The position numbers were made by a program, and so were the translations under genes. Below the pieces are notes generated by a model. That model was given only the letters and a program-made list of their open reading frames with translations. It was not told where the DNA came from and made no database searches. From Pseudarthrobacter sulfonivorans (GTDB lineage: Bacteria; Actinomycetota; Actinomycetes; Actinomycetales; Micrococcaceae), in NCBI RefSeq assembly GCF_014712225.1, contig NZ_JACXBW010000002.1, positions 1-64,000 on the forward strand: a stretch of 64,000 bases of DNA, written 5' to 3'. Shown here piece after piece: positions 11,066-20,000 of this stretch (position 1 is its first letter; each line of letters opens with the position of its first letter).

Positions 11066-12490
11066 CTAGATCTCCGCCCCTTCGAGCAGTTCCGTGACCA
11101 GGGCTGCGATCGGTGAGCGCTCCGAACGGGTCAGGGTGATGTGGCCGAAGAGGGGGTGTCCTTTCAGGGTTTCGACGACGGCGGCGATGCCGTCGTGCCG
11201 GCCGACGCGGAGGTTGTCCCGCTGGGCGACGTCGTGGGTGAGGACGATCTTCGAGTTCTGGCCGATGCGGCTCATCACGGTGAGGAGGACGTTCTTCTCC
11301 AGTGACTGGGCCTCGTCGACGATCACGAAGGCGTCGTGCAGGGAGCGGCCGCGGATGTGGGTCAGCGGCATGACTTCGAGCATGCCGCGGTCCATCACCT
11401 CTTCCACGACCTCCTGGCTGACCAGGGCACCGAGAGTGTCGAACACGGCCTGCGCCCAGGGGTTCATCTTTTCCGACTCGGAGCCGGGCAGGTAACCGAG
11501 TTCCTGGCCGCCCACAGCATAGAGCGGCCGGAAGACGATCACCTTCCGGTGTTCGCGGCGTTCCAGCACCGCTTCGAGGCCCGCACAGAGGGCCAGGGCG
11601 GATTTCCCTGTGCCCGCCCGTCCGCCGATGGACACGATGCCGACGGCGGGATCCATCAGCATGTCGATGGCCAGGCGCTGCTCGGCCGAGCGTCCGTGCA
11701 GCCCGAAGACGTCGCGGTCACCCTTGACCAGCCTGACCTGCTTGTCGGCACCCACCCGGCCCAGGGCCGAACCCCGGTTGGAGAGGAGCACCAGGCCGGT
11801 GTTGACCGGCATTTCCGCGGCTGCGGGGATGAAGACCGGTTCGTGGCCGTAGAGGGTGTTGACTTCGTCCTCGCTGGCTTCCACTTCGGCAATGCCCGTC
11901 CAGCCGGAGTCCTGCACCAGTTCGTTGCGGTATTCGTCGGCCGTGAGCCCCATGGCGGAGGCTTTGACCCGCATGGGCAGGTCCTTCGACACAACGGTGA
12001 CGTTCCGGCCTTCGTTGGCCAGGTTCTTGGCCACTGCCAGGATGCGGCTGTCGTTGTCGCCGCCGCGGAACCCGAGCGGAAGCACGTCAGCGGAGATGTG
12101 GTTCAGCTCGACCATCAGCGTGCCGCCGCTGTCGCCGATGGGAATGGGCTGGCTCAGGCCGCCGTGCTTCACGCGGAGGTCATCGAGCAGCCTGAGGGCC
12201 TTACGGGCAAAGTAGCCCAGCTCGGGGTCGTGCCGCTTCCCCTCAAGTTCGGTGATGACCACGATGGGGACAATGACCTCGTGCTCTGCGAAGCGCAGCA
12301 GTGCGCGTGGGTCCGAGAGCAGGACGGAGGTGTCAATGACGAAGCTGCTGATGGTGGCTTCCCTTCCGGAAACGGCAAAACCGGCCGCAGCTTTGTTGGC
12401 TGCACCGGTTTTTGAGGTAGCTCGCGTGGTGCGAGAGGTAGCTTTCTGTCCCGCGGAAACGACCTCGGGCAGTAGTTCAGAAGTAGCCAC
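11066..12490 (-). CDS. PhoH-family ATPase with N-terminal PIN domain
   Basis: About 474 aa. Residues 48-185 form a PIN nuclease-like domain ([14 protein letters not shown] with Asp53, [12 protein letters not shown], then [12 protein letters not shown]). Residues of about 265-465 form the PhoH ATPase with Walker [11 protein letters not shown] at 289-298 and Walker B in [10 protein letters not shown]. The PIN-PhoH fusion (PhoH2 type) is linked to RNA unwinding and cleavage in mycobacteria; activity here is inferred. The GTG at 12490 was chosen because GGAG lies 8 bases upstream. An in-frame TTG at 12574 would add 28 residues. In the 281 bases upstream I see no convincing promoter. Confidence 0.92.
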   Translation of the reverse strand: MATSELLPEVVSAGQKATSRTTRATSKTGAANKAAAGFAVSGREATISSFVIDTSVLLSDPRALLRFAEHEVIVPIVVITELEGKRHDPELGYFARKALRLLDDLRVKHGGLSQPIPIGDSGGTLMVELNHISADVLPLGFRGGDNDSRILAVAKNLANEGRNVTVVSKDLPMRVKASAMGLTADEYRNELVQDSGWTGIAEVEASEDEVNTLYGHEPVFIPAAAEMPVNTGLVLLSNRGSALGRVGADKQVRLVKGDRDVFGLHGRSAEQRLAIDMLMDPAVGIVSIGGRAGTGKSALALCAGLEAVLERREHRKVIVFRPLYAVGGQELGYLPGSESEKMNPWAQAVFDTLGALVSQEVVEEVMDRGMLEVMPLTHIRGRSLHDAFVIVDEAQSLEKNVLLTVMSRIGQNSKIVLTHDVAQRDNLRVGRHDGIAAVVETLKGHPLFGHITLTRSERSPIAALVTELLEGAEI

Positions 12491-12771
12491 ATCGACTCCA
12501 GCCCCGGGCACATGCCCGGAATTGTTATTGGTGAGGCGGTTCGGCCTGAAGGCCGGACTCGGCCTCCCATACAACCGGTGCGAAAATTCGCTCCATGTAC
12601 TGGCCTCCCCGAACAGCCGGCGGTTTTGCCTGCTGATGGTTACAACGTAAATCCACCGCCAGTAATTTCCGGAACCATCCGATGGCGAGTCCTGTTACTG
12701 GCTTGTGAATTCCAGATGAACCGGCACGACGGCGGGGTACCCGCCCGGGTGCCGCCAGCAGGCTGCCCTGC

Positions 12772-13572
12772 TCAGGTGCCGAAGCGCCGCTGCCGGCCGG
12801 CGTAGTCGCGCAGCGCCCGCAGGAAATCGACCTTGCGGAACGCCGGCCACAGGGCCTCGCAGAAGTAGAACTCGCTGTAGGCGCTTTGCCACATGAGAAA
12901 GCCGGACAGCCGCTGCTCCCCGGAGGTCCTGATCACCAGGTCCGGGTCGGGCTGGCCGCGGGTGTACAGGAAGCGCGAAATGTCGTCCACGCTGAGGCTG
13001 TCCGCGAGCGCAGAGATGTCGGATCCCTTGGCGACGGCGTCGTGAAGCAGTTCCCGGACGGCGTCGACGATCTCCCGGCGTCCCCCGTAACCCACCGCGA
13101 CGTTGACGTGGATCTTTTCCTGCACCGGCGTCCGGGCCGTCAGCTTGTTGAGCCGCTCGGCCAGGTAATCGGGAAGAAGTTCGGGGGCGCCCATGGCGTT
13201 CACGGAGATGTTGGCGTCCTCGTCGAGCCGGTCCAGGGTGTTGGCGATGATCCCCATCAGGAGATCCAGTTCCTCGCTGGAGCGGCTCATGTTGTCCGTG
13301 GAAAGCATGTACAGCGTGACCACTTTGACGCCGAGTTCCTGGCACCAGCCAAGGAATTCGTGGATTTTGTCGGCGCCGGCCTGGTGGCCTTGGCTGGTGG
13401 GTGCGTTGAACTGCTTGGCCCACCGGCGGTTGCCGTCCACCATCACGCCGATGTGTTTGGGGATGCGGCCGCCGGCCAGCTCCCGGAGCAGCCGCCTCTC
13501 GTAGAAGCCATAAAGGAACCCGCCCAATTCCACGAGGAGACTCACCTGACTTCCGTTACTGTTCGACGGCAT
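12772..13572 (-). CDS. uppS: Isoprenyl transferase (cis-prenyl diphosphate synthase)
   Basis: Builds Z-polyprenyl diphosphate for the lipid carrier of cell-wall synthesis. The 266-aa protein has the family signature HIGVMVDGNRRWA with catalytic Asp46, and the C-terminal SGEQRLSGFLMWQSAYSEFYF region. The ATG at 13572 has AGGA eight bases upstream. Actinobacteria often have two such enzymes, a short-chain and a long-chain form; which one this is cannot be decided from sequence alone, so the symbol is provisional. It is divergent from the TrhA gene and lies upstream of phoH. Confidence 0.92.
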   Translation of the reverse strand: MPSNSNGSQVSLLVELGGFLYGFYERRLLRELAGGRIPKHIGVMVDGNRRWAKQFNAPTSQGHQAGADKIHEFLGWCQELGVKVVTLYMLSTDNMSRSSEELDLLMGIIANTLDRLDEDANISVNAMGAPELLPDYLAERLNKLTARTPVQEKIHVNVAVGYGGRREIVDAVRELLHDAVAKGSDISALADSLSVDDISRFLYTRGQPDPDLVIRTSGEQRLSGFLMWQSAYSEFYFCEALWPAFRKVDFLRALRDYAGRQRRFGT

Positions 13573-13687
13573 TGCACATCCTAGGCTACCGTCCGCGGGC
13601 GGGGCGCTTGCGCCGTCGGGACCCCTCCGGGCGGTCAAATTCGGTTACCGGTGAGTAGCTTACGGCGCCGGAGGATATTCTGGAGGC

Positions 13688-14407
13688 ATGAACAGCCAGA
13701 CTCCCGACGCCCGCCGCGCACCCGGATCGGACGGCCATAGCCCGGTGGATGACGCCGCGGTCCGGCTGGCCGAACTCCTGATGATCAAGCCGAGGTGGCG
13801 TGGCTGGATCCACACCGTCGCGGCACCGCTGGCGCTGGTGGCAGGCATCATCCTGGTGGCCGTGGCCCCTACAACGGACCGTAAGATCACCTCGGCCATC
13901 TACGCCGCCACGGGCGTGCTGCTTTTCGGAGTCAGCGCCGTCTATCACCGCGGAAACTGGTCCCCCCGCGTCAAGATGGTCCTCAAACGGCTGGACCACA
14001 CCAACATCATGCTGGTCATCGCGGGCAGCTACACGCCGCTTGCCTGGTCCTTGCTGGAGCAGCCCAAGGCTGTCCTGCTGCTCTGGGTCATCTGGTCCGG
14101 CGCAATTCTTGGCGTCCTGTTCCGCCTCCTGTGGACCGGCGCCCCGCGCTGGCTGTACGTGCCCATCTACATCGCCCTCGGCTGCGGATCGCTGTTTTAT
14201 CTGCCGGAGTTCTTCGCCGCCAGCGTCCCGGCGGCCGTCCTGATCTGCGTGGGGGGCGTCCTGTACATCACCGGCGCCGTGTTCTATGCGCTCAAGAAGC
14301 CCAACTTCAGCTACCAGCATTTCGGCTTCCACGAGCTCTTTCACGCGCTGACGGTGTTCGCCTTCGGCGCGCATTTCGCGGCAATCCTCATCGCCGTCCT
14401 CAGCTGA
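13688..14407 (+). CDS. Hemolysin III / TrhA family membrane protein
   Basis: A 239-aa PAQR-type integral membrane protein with seven predicted helices. Conserved metal-site elements are present: SAVYHRGNW after helix 2, LDHTNIMLVIAGSYTP in helix 3 and HFGFHELFHALTVFAFGAHF near the end, giving the typical histidines. The family is linked to membrane energetics and lipid homeostasis; haemolytic activity is not implied. The stop overlaps the convergent DUF255 gene by 8 bases. Confidence 0.9.
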   Translation: MNSQTPDARRAPGSDGHSPVDDAAVRLAELLMIKPRWRGWIHTVAAPLALVAGIILVAVAPTTDRKITSAIYAATGVLLFGVSAVYHRGNWSPRVKMVLKRLDHTNIMLVIAGSYTPLAWSLLEQPKAVLLLWVIWSGAILGVLFRLLWTGAPRWLYVPIYIALGCGSLFYLPEFFAASVPAAVLICVGGVLYITGAVFYALKKPNFSYQHFGFHELFHALTVFAFGAHFAAILIAVLS

Positions 14408-16625
14408 CGGGCCCCGCACCCAGCATCAGCTGGAGCCGCTCCCGAAGGCCCCCGGCCGTACCCACAGGGCGTTCACACACCATGTTCCGGCACAGATAGG
14501 CCAGCGGGGATCCTCCTGGCCCGGCTGGCCTGCCCGCCAGCAGCGGGACAGGCTCCCTTCCGGCAGGAACGGCCTCCCCTCCGGAAGCAGCGTCCGACGG
14601 CGGAACTTGCGCGCCGCCGTCGTCCTCCACCGCGATCACCAGCCCAGGACTGGCTGACTTGAGCAGCTCCCGGTGCAGTTCCGTCCTTTCACGACTGGGC
14701 GGCCCGACGACGGCTGCCTCCACGGGGCCTGCGAGGGCTGCCTGGGCGGTCGCCAGGAGCCAGCCGGCCACCCGCGGCGCCCGGCCTGCCAGCGGCGGCA
14801 GGAGCGCGAGGACCTGCGAGGCCAAGGCACGAGACTCCGCGGACCCGGACAGCGCTGCGTAGCTGAGCAGGACGCCGGCGAACGCCGCCGCGCCGCTTGG
14901 CGTGGCGTTATCGAACGGGTCCAGGCCCGCCTGGCCACCCTGCGCTGCCCGTACCTGGCCGTCTCCCCCGGCGGTGTCGACCAGGCGGCCGGCCACCACG
15001 AAGCGGCTGCCGGCCGTTTGCACCAGCTGCTCGGCAAAGCGGTACCAGCGCGTCCGGCCAGTGGCGGCATAGAGGGCAAACATCCCTTCTGCGCAAAAGG
15101 CGTAGTCCTCAAGCAGCCCATCCATCCCGCGGGCCGTACCGGCGTGCGAGACCCGGATCAGCGTGCGAGTATCCGGCTGCCAGTGGACGAGTTCAAGGTA
15201 GGCGGCGATGGACCCGGCAGCGCCGACAAAGTCCGCCCGCCCCAGCACCGCCCCGGCTTCGGCCAGCGCGGCGACTGCGAGCCCGTTCCAGCCGGCCACC
15301 ACTTTGTCATCCCGGGCGGGCTGGGGCCGCAGGTTCCGGGCGGTCAGCAGGGCGGGACGGGCCCTGGCCCAAGACTCCGCCTCTGCACGGTCCAGGCGCC
15401 GTGCGGGGTGCAACGGCGAGCCGTACCGGGAGACGGTACCTTCGTGCCCGACGTTCATCAGGCGGGCAACAGCGGCCCCGTCGGCGTCACCAAGCACCTC
15501 CTGCAGGCCCGCAACCGTCCACAGGTAGGTGGCTCCTTCGTGATGTTCACCGTCCACCACGGAGTCGGCGTCGAGGGATGAAGCGAGTGCGAAGCCGGCG
15601 TCGCCTGCGCCGCCAACCGAGCCGAGTCCGAGGGACTCCAGCAGCCATTCTGCGGTACGTATGGCCACGTCCGCGGCTTCCTCGGCGGGGAGCACCCCGT
15701 TGCCGCCCAGGCGCACCCAGTGCACGTATTCGCGGAGCAGCTGGGCGTTGTCGTACAGCATCTTTTCAAAGTGCGGGACTGACCAGTCCCGGGTCACCGA
15801 GTACCGGGCAAAGCCACCGTCCAGCTGGTCGAACAACGCCGAGCGCGCCATGGCCGCCAACGTCCGGCCCGCCATGTCCCGTGCGGCGTCAGCGGTGTCC
15901 GAGGGTACCGCGGCGTGCCTGATGAGGAACTCCAGCACGGCCGACGGCGGGAATTTCGGGGCGGCGCCGAAGCCGCCGTCGGCCACGTCCTCGGAGCGGG
16001 CCAGGGATGCCACGGCGGCAGGAAGGAGCTCCGGGTCAAGCAGGGGCGGCGGTCCGGACACGGTCACGGCGGCCGAGAGTTGCGCGTCGCCCAGGCTTTG
16101 AGCCAGTGACGTTGCGTTCTGCTCCACCGCGTCGCGCCGTTCCTGCCACGCGTCCTGGACCGCTGCCAGGACCTGCCGGAAGGAGGGCCGCCCCGGCATC
16201 GGCCGCGGCGGGAAGTAGGTTCCGGCATGGAAGGCAAGGCCTTCCGGAGTGAGGAAGACGGACATCGGCCAGCCGCCCTCGCCGCTGATCGCCTGCGTGG
16301 CGGCCATGTACACGGCGTCCACGTCGGGACGCTCTTCCCGGTCCACCTTGATGGCTACGAAGTGCGTGTTCAGATAGTCGGCGGTTTCCCGGTCCTCAAA
16401 CGACTCATGCGCCATGACGTGGCACCAGTGGCAGGCCGCATAGCCGATCGAGAGGAACACGGGCACATCCCGCGCTGCGGCGGCGGCGAAGGCAGCAGCA
16501 CCGAACGGCTGCCAGTGGACCGGGTTGTCCGCGTGCTGGCGCAGATACGCGGAAGGTTCAGTGCCCAGGGCATTGGCGGCGGGCACGCTCCCCTCAGTGG
16601 GAAGGCCTTGGTTCTCGCTGTCCAT
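14400..16625 (-). CDS. DUF255 thioredoxin-domain protein (YyaL/SPATA20-like)
   Basis: A 741-aa cytosolic protein. Residues of about 20-180 form the thioredoxin-like DUF255 domain with a CHWC motif at 65-68 (AACHWCHVMAHESFED). The rest is an alpha/alpha-barrel resembling glycosidase or epimerase folds (HFEKMLYDNAQL, GWNGLAVAALAEAG). The function is unresolved across bacteria and animals. The ATG at 16625 has AAGGGG just upstream; an N-terminal extension upstream of it looks out of frame with real coding. It lies downstream of mca and a small membrane-protein gene in the same direction. Confidence 0.9.
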   Translation of the reverse strand: MDSENQGLPTEGSVPAANALGTEPSAYLRQHADNPVHWQPFGAAAFAAAAARDVPVFLSIGYAACHWCHVMAHESFEDRETADYLNTHFVAIKVDREERPDVDAVYMAATQAISGEGGWPMSVFLTPEGLAFHAGTYFPPRPMPGRPSFRQVLAAVQDAWQERRDAVEQNATSLAQSLGDAQLSAAVTVSGPPPLLDPELLPAAVASLARSEDVADGGFGAAPKFPPSAVLEFLIRHAAVPSDTADAARDMAGRTLAAMARSALFDQLDGGFARYSVTRDWSVPHFEKMLYDNAQLLREYVHWVRLGGNGVLPAEEAADVAIRTAEWLLESLGLGSVGGAGDAGFALASSLDADSVVDGEHHEGATYLWTVAGLQEVLGDADGAAVARLMNVGHEGTVSRYGSPLHPARRLDRAEAESWARARPALLTARNLRPQPARDDKVVAGWNGLAVAALAEAGAVLGRADFVGAAGSIAAYLELVHWQPDTRTLIRVSHAGTARGMDGLLEDYAFCAEGMFALYAATGRTRWYRFAEQLVQTAGSRFVVAGRLVDTAGGDGQVRAAQGGQAGLDPFDNATPSGAAAFAGVLLSYAALSGSAESRALASQVLALLPPLAGRAPRVAGWLLATAQAALAGPVEAAVVGPPSRERTELHRELLKSASPGLVIAVEDDGGAQVPPSDAASGGEAVPAGREPVPLLAGRPAGPGGSPLAYLCRNMVCERPVGTAGGLRERLQLMLGAGPVS

Positions 16626-16710
16626 CCGTGCCCCTTCGTTCACTGACTGCAGGGAATGTTGCCGGCAGTCCCAGTCTACGGAGGTAGTGCCGGGCAGGGT
16701 GGGGGCGCGG

Positions 16711-17034
16711 CTAGTCCTTCGGGCCGCGCTGGCTGGTGTCTGAGCCGTCCTGGCTCTGGATGTCGTCCTCCAACGGATGGCGGACATCGTCAGCTTCAAT
16801 GTCTGCAGCCTCGGCCGCCGCCAGGCGTTCTTCTTCCACCTGGCCCCGGTATCGGACCCGCCGGATGCGGCGGACCATGTCCACAATCAGCAGCGTGGTG
16901 GCCAGGACAAAAAAGGCCGTCATGATGAAGCCCCACAGGCCCGGAGTGATCTGGTCCTCGGAGATGCCTTCCCGCAGGCTTGGCGTGGGAAGGGGCGTAG
17001 GCGTGGTGGACAACGCAAGGAGCAAGTGATGCAC
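16711..17034 (-). CDS. Small single-pass membrane protein
   Basis: A 107-aa protein with a short N-terminal segment, one transmembrane helix at about 34-54 (LWGFIMTAFFVLATTLLIVD), a basic stop-transfer patch (RRIRRVRYR) and an acidic C-terminal tail of about 40 residues. The GTG start has AAGG upstream. The gene lies between mca and the DUF255 gene on the same strand. No function is known to me; membrane location is the only supported prediction. Confidence 0.75.
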   Translation of the reverse strand: MHHLLLALSTTPTPLPTPSLREGISEDQITPGLWGFIMTAFFVLATTLLIVDMVRRIRRVRYRGQVEEERLAAAEAADIEADDVRHPLEDDIQSQDGSDTSQRGPKD

Positions 17035-17148
17035 GGTTTAACCTTCTATGGAAACTGGTGGGCAGCCGGCGACGGTTTCCGCACCCGGGGCCGCTGGACC
17101 CGGATCATCCCACTGCTTTTCTACACGGCATAGAATAATCTGCCGCAT

Positions 17149-18054
17149 CTATCTTAGCCCGGCGAACAGGTCCTTCTCCGGAAAGGTGGCCGGAACCCTG
17201 GACTCGATCAGCGAGTAGTCTTCCCATGGCCACACCCGGCGTTGCATCTCAGCGGACACAGCGAAGAAGAACCCCAGGGGATCCACCTGGGTGCTGTGCG
17301 CCCGGAGGGCGTCGTCGCGGGCCTCGAAGTAGTCGCCGCAATCAATCTGCGTGGTGGTGGGATGGGCGCCCGGCGGCGGGGTATGGCCCTCGGCGTCGGC
17401 TTCGAGCCAGGCGGCAAGGCGCTCAGCGTACGGGGAGCGCAGGCCCGCTTCCTCAAGGGCAAAGTGCAAAGCACGGAACCGTGCGGGGTTGAAGGCGCGG
17501 TCGTAGTAGAGCTTGCTGGGCTCCCAGGCGGCGCCTGTTCCCGGGTAACGGGCCGGGTCACCGGCAGCGGCAAAGGCTTCCACGGCTACCCGGTGGGCCA
17601 TGATGTGGTCGGGGTGCGGGTATCCCCCGTTTTCGTCATAGCTCACGATGACGTGCGGCTTGAAGTCCCGGACCAGCCGCACCAGGGGCGCTGCGGCGCG
17701 CTCCAACGGCTGCAGCGCGAATGATCCGGCCGGCAAGGGCGGCAACGGGTCGCCCTCGGGCAACCCCGAATCCATGAACCCCAGCCACCGCTGCTTGATG
17801 CCCAGGATCCTGGCCGCCTCGTTCATCTCCAGCCGCCGCGCCCCGGCCATGTCCCGTTTGGGATGTGGCGCACCCTCCACGGCAGGATTCTGGATATCGC
17901 CCCGGGAACCGTCCGTGCAGGTGGCCACCATGACGTCCACGCCGGCGGCCGCGTACATGGCCATGGTGGCCGCGCCCTTGCTGGACTCATCGTCCGGGTG
18001 CGCATGAACGGCGAGCAGACGGAGCGGAGCCGGGCTTTGGGTGGACGCTGTCAT
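17149..18054 (-). CDS. mca: Mycothiol S-conjugate amidase
   Basis: Cleaves mycothiol S-conjugates of toxins to a mercapturic acid and GlcN-inositol, a detoxification step specific to actinobacteria. The 301-aa LmbE/PIG-L fold has the zinc motif HAHPDDE at 17-23 and GYPHPDHIMAH further on. Mca rather than the paralogue MshB is favoured by neighbourhood (near greA and DUF4307) and by the C-terminal region with PWEDYSLIESRV. The ATG at 18054 has AAGGAG upstream. It is divergent from DUF4307. Confidence 0.92.
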   Translation of the reverse strand: MTASTQSPAPLRLLAVHAHPDDESSKGAATMAMYAAAGVDVMVATCTDGSRGDIQNPAVEGAPHPKRDMAGARRLEMNEAARILGIKQRWLGFMDSGLPEGDPLPPLPAGSFALQPLERAAAPLVRLVRDFKPHVIVSYDENGGYPHPDHIMAHRVAVEAFAAAGDPARYPGTGAAWEPSKLYYDRAFNPARFRALHFALEEAGLRSPYAERLAAWLEADAEGHTPPPGAHPTTTQIDCGDYFEARDDALRAHSTQVDPLGFFFAVSAEMQRRVWPWEDYSLIESRVPATFPEKDLFAGLR

Positions 18055-18234
18055 CGAAGGACGGCTCCTTATTCTTCTGGGTCTGGATTCTTCTGGTGCT
18101 GGCATTTCGGCCACTTGGCTTAACAGTCTGCGGAACGTTGACGGCTGCGGCACTGAATCAGGCGCAGAGCCATGCACGGACCGGCTGCATGATCCTTGGA
18201 CGGGCACGGTCCGGATCCGAACTAAACTGGACTG

Positions 18235-18693
18235 GTGACTACCCAGGATCAGCCCGCAGTGTCCCCGCCTGCAGACACTAGCCTAGCCAATCGTTATGGC
18301 GGCCAAAAGCGGACGCTTCCGCGCGGGGCCAAGCGCGGCATCGCGGTGGCAGCCCTTGCCGCCGGGGTGGCTTTCATGGCGTGGGTCTCCACGTCCAACG
18401 CAGTCTCTGCCGTGACCTTCAAGGACATCGGCTTCAGCACTGTTGACGCCACGCAGGCCGAGATCGACTTCCAGGTCACCAGGGAACCCGGCACGGCCGT
18501 TAAATGCGCTGTAAAGGCCCTGGATTCCAAGTTCGCCGTTGTGGGCTGGAAAGTGGTGGACATCCCGCTGGGAGAAGCGGACAAAACGGCCGACGGCGGC
18601 CGGACAACGGCGCAGCGCGTGGCGGTGCGGACGGAATCGCTTTCCGTTTCCGGAGTGGTGGACAACTGCTGGGTTCCGGGTAGCGGAAAGTAA
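18235..18693 (+). CDS. DUF4307 membrane-anchored protein
   Basis: A 152-aa protein with a basic N-terminal region (NRYGGQKRTLPRGAKRG), one transmembrane helix at about 38-56 and an extracytoplasmic beta-rich domain ending in CWVPGSGK. The DUF4307 family is restricted to actinobacteria and is commonly found between mca and greA, as here. The function is unknown. It starts with GTG. Confidence 0.85.
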   Translation: MTTQDQPAVSPPADTSLANRYGGQKRTLPRGAKRGIAVAALAAGVAFMAWVSTSNAVSAVTFKDIGFSTVDATQAEIDFQVTREPGTAVKCAVKALDSKFAVVGWKVVDIPLGEADKTADGGRTTAQRVAVRTESLSVSGVVDNCWVPGSGK

Positions 18694-18764
18694 TATCATG
18701 TGATTTGCGCCGCTTCCCCGTTGGGATATCTCCACAGTTTTGACTACAATGAACCAATACCTTT

Positions 18765-18819
18765 ACCCCGCTGAGCTGGTTACTGAGTTCCACAAGTGGC
18801 CACCGTGGCGGGGTCTTTT
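18765..18819 (+). promoter_or_regulatory. Terminator-like hairpin in the greA leader
   Basis: ACCCCGC (18765-18771) can pair with GCGGGGT (18808-18814), followed by a CTTTT tract ending 26 bases before the greA start. The intervening 36 bases contain a smaller CCAC/GTGG-type hairpin. The arrangement resembles an intrinsic terminator inside the 5' leader, i.e. a possible attenuator; this is inference only. Confidence 0.4.
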
Positions 18820-18845
18820 GCATGTATGACCATTAGGAGAAGTCC

Positions 18846-19340
18846 GTGTCTACCACCAACAGCGCGCCTGCAGCCTGGCTCACCCAGGAAGCTTTTGACC
18901 GCCTGAAGGCAGAGCTGGACCACCTTTCCGGCGCTGGCCGTGCGGAGATTGTCCAGAAGATTGAATCTGCCCGGCAGGAGGGCGACCTCAAGGAAAACGG
19001 CGGCTACCACGCAGCCAAAGAGGAACAGGGAAAGATTGAAGCCCGGATCCGGCAGCTGACGGCGCTTCTGCGCGACGCCCACGTTGGAGAAGCCCCGGCC
19101 GATGACGGCATTGTTGAGCCCGGCATGCTGGTTGTGGCCAAGATCGCTGGCGACGAGGAAACGTTCCTGCTGGGCTCCCGCGAGATCGCCGGTGACTCGG
19201 ACCTGGACGTCTTCAGCGAGAAGTCACCGCTCGGCGCCGCAATAGTCGGCCACAAAGAGGGCGAGACGCTCAGCTATACCGCGCCGAACGGCAAGGACAT
19301 CACGGTGGAGATCATCTCGGCCAAGCCGTACACAGGCTGA
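18846..19340 (+). CDS. greA: Transcription elongation factor GreA
   Basis: Stimulates RNA cleavage by backtracked RNA polymerase through the secondary channel. The 164-aa protein has the N-terminal coiled coil (residues of about 10-80, EAFDRLKAELDHL with the basic/acidic tip IESARQEGDLKENGGYHAAKEEQG) and the C-terminal FKBP-like domain ending ITVEIISAKPY. The tip acidic pair D-x-x-E (GDLKEN) is intact, so catalytic cleavage stimulation is expected. GTG start with AGGAGAAGT upstream. Confidence 0.96.
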   Translation: MSTTNSAPAAWLTQEAFDRLKAELDHLSGAGRAEIVQKIESARQEGDLKENGGYHAAKEEQGKIEARIRQLTALLRDAHVGEAPADDGIVEPGMLVVAKIAGDEETFLLGSREIAGDSDLDVFSEKSPLGAAIVGHKEGETLSYTAPNGKDITVEIISAKPYTG

Positions 19341-19360
19341 GGCTCTCTAGCCTCAACGTC

Positions 19361-19392
19361 AACGCCGGCCCCCGTCAGGGGGCCGGCGTTTT
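19361..19392. terminator. Strong terminator between greA and rhomboid gene
   Basis: AACGCCGGCCCCC (19361-19373) pairs perfectly with GGGGGCCGGCGTT (19378-19390) around the 4-base loop GTCA, followed by TT on the plus strand. The loop contains the stop codon of the convergent rhomboid gene. It can act for both strands. Confidence 0.85.
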
Positions 19393-19992
19393 GGTGTGCC
19401 CGGGGCGCAGCAACAGGCCAGCGGCTACTCCACCGGCGGCCCCGCCGAGGTGTGCCTGCCAGGCGATGAAGCCGCCCATGATCGGTAGCACACCCAGCAG
19501 GATGCCTCCGTAGACCATAAAAAGGACCACGGCCAGGAGGATCTGCCGCCAACTGTGGTTGAAGAAACCACGCACCAGGAGGAAGGCGAACAATCCGAAG
19601 ACCAGGCCGGAGGCGCCCACGGTGATGCCGCCGTCGCCAATCAGCCAGACGGTCAGCCCGGAACCCAGCCAGCTGAGCGCCAGCGCCGTCAGGAACACCC
19701 GCAAACCCGAAAGGAAAACCAGGAACCCGAAAATGACCAGCGGAAGGGCGTTGGACAGCAGATGGTTCATGTTGGCGTGAAGAAGCGGGAAGGTGAAGAT
19801 GTCCAGGAGCCCGTCCAGAGACCTTGGCCTCAGCCCGAACGTCCGGTTCAGGGCGTGGAGGGTCAGCATGTTGACCACTTCAATGACGAAGAGCAGGACC
19901 ACAAAGCCGCCCGAAACCAGCAGGCCGCCCTTGGCGCGCGAAGCCGTGGTTTCCCTGCTCCGTGGCCGTCCGTCCCCAATCGCATCCAGCAT
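19375..19992 (-). CDS. Rhomboid-family intramembrane serine protease
   Basis: A 205-aa protease with six or seven membrane helices. The catalytic dyad is visible: Ser128 in GASG (126-129) and His181 in AWQAHLGG; the conserved HANMNHLLSN motif is at 72-81. It cleaves transmembrane substrates within the membrane; the substrate here is unknown. The ATG at 19992 has AGGAG six bases upstream and follows the ilvA stop by eight bases, so it probably shares the ilvA transcript. Its stop codon lies in a terminator loop. Confidence 0.92.
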   Translation of the reverse strand: MLDAIGDGRPRSRETTASRAKGGLLVSGGFVVLLFVIEVVNMLTLHALNRTFGLRPRSLDGLLDIFTFPLLHANMNHLLSNALPLVIFGFLVFLSGLRVFLTALALSWLGSGLTVWLIGDGGITVGASGLVFGLFAFLLVRGFFNHSWRQILLAVVLFMVYGGILLGVLPIMGGFIAWQAHLGGAAGGVAAGLLLRPGHTKTPAP

Positions 19993-20000
19993 GGCTGCTC

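Noticed and set aside
10827..11069. Short open frames within the large palindrome on both strands, giving similar MRSYxKD-type peptides
   Set aside because: The similarity follows from the palindrome itself, since both arms encode the same sequence in opposite directions; no ribosome-binding site or conserved protein supports translation.
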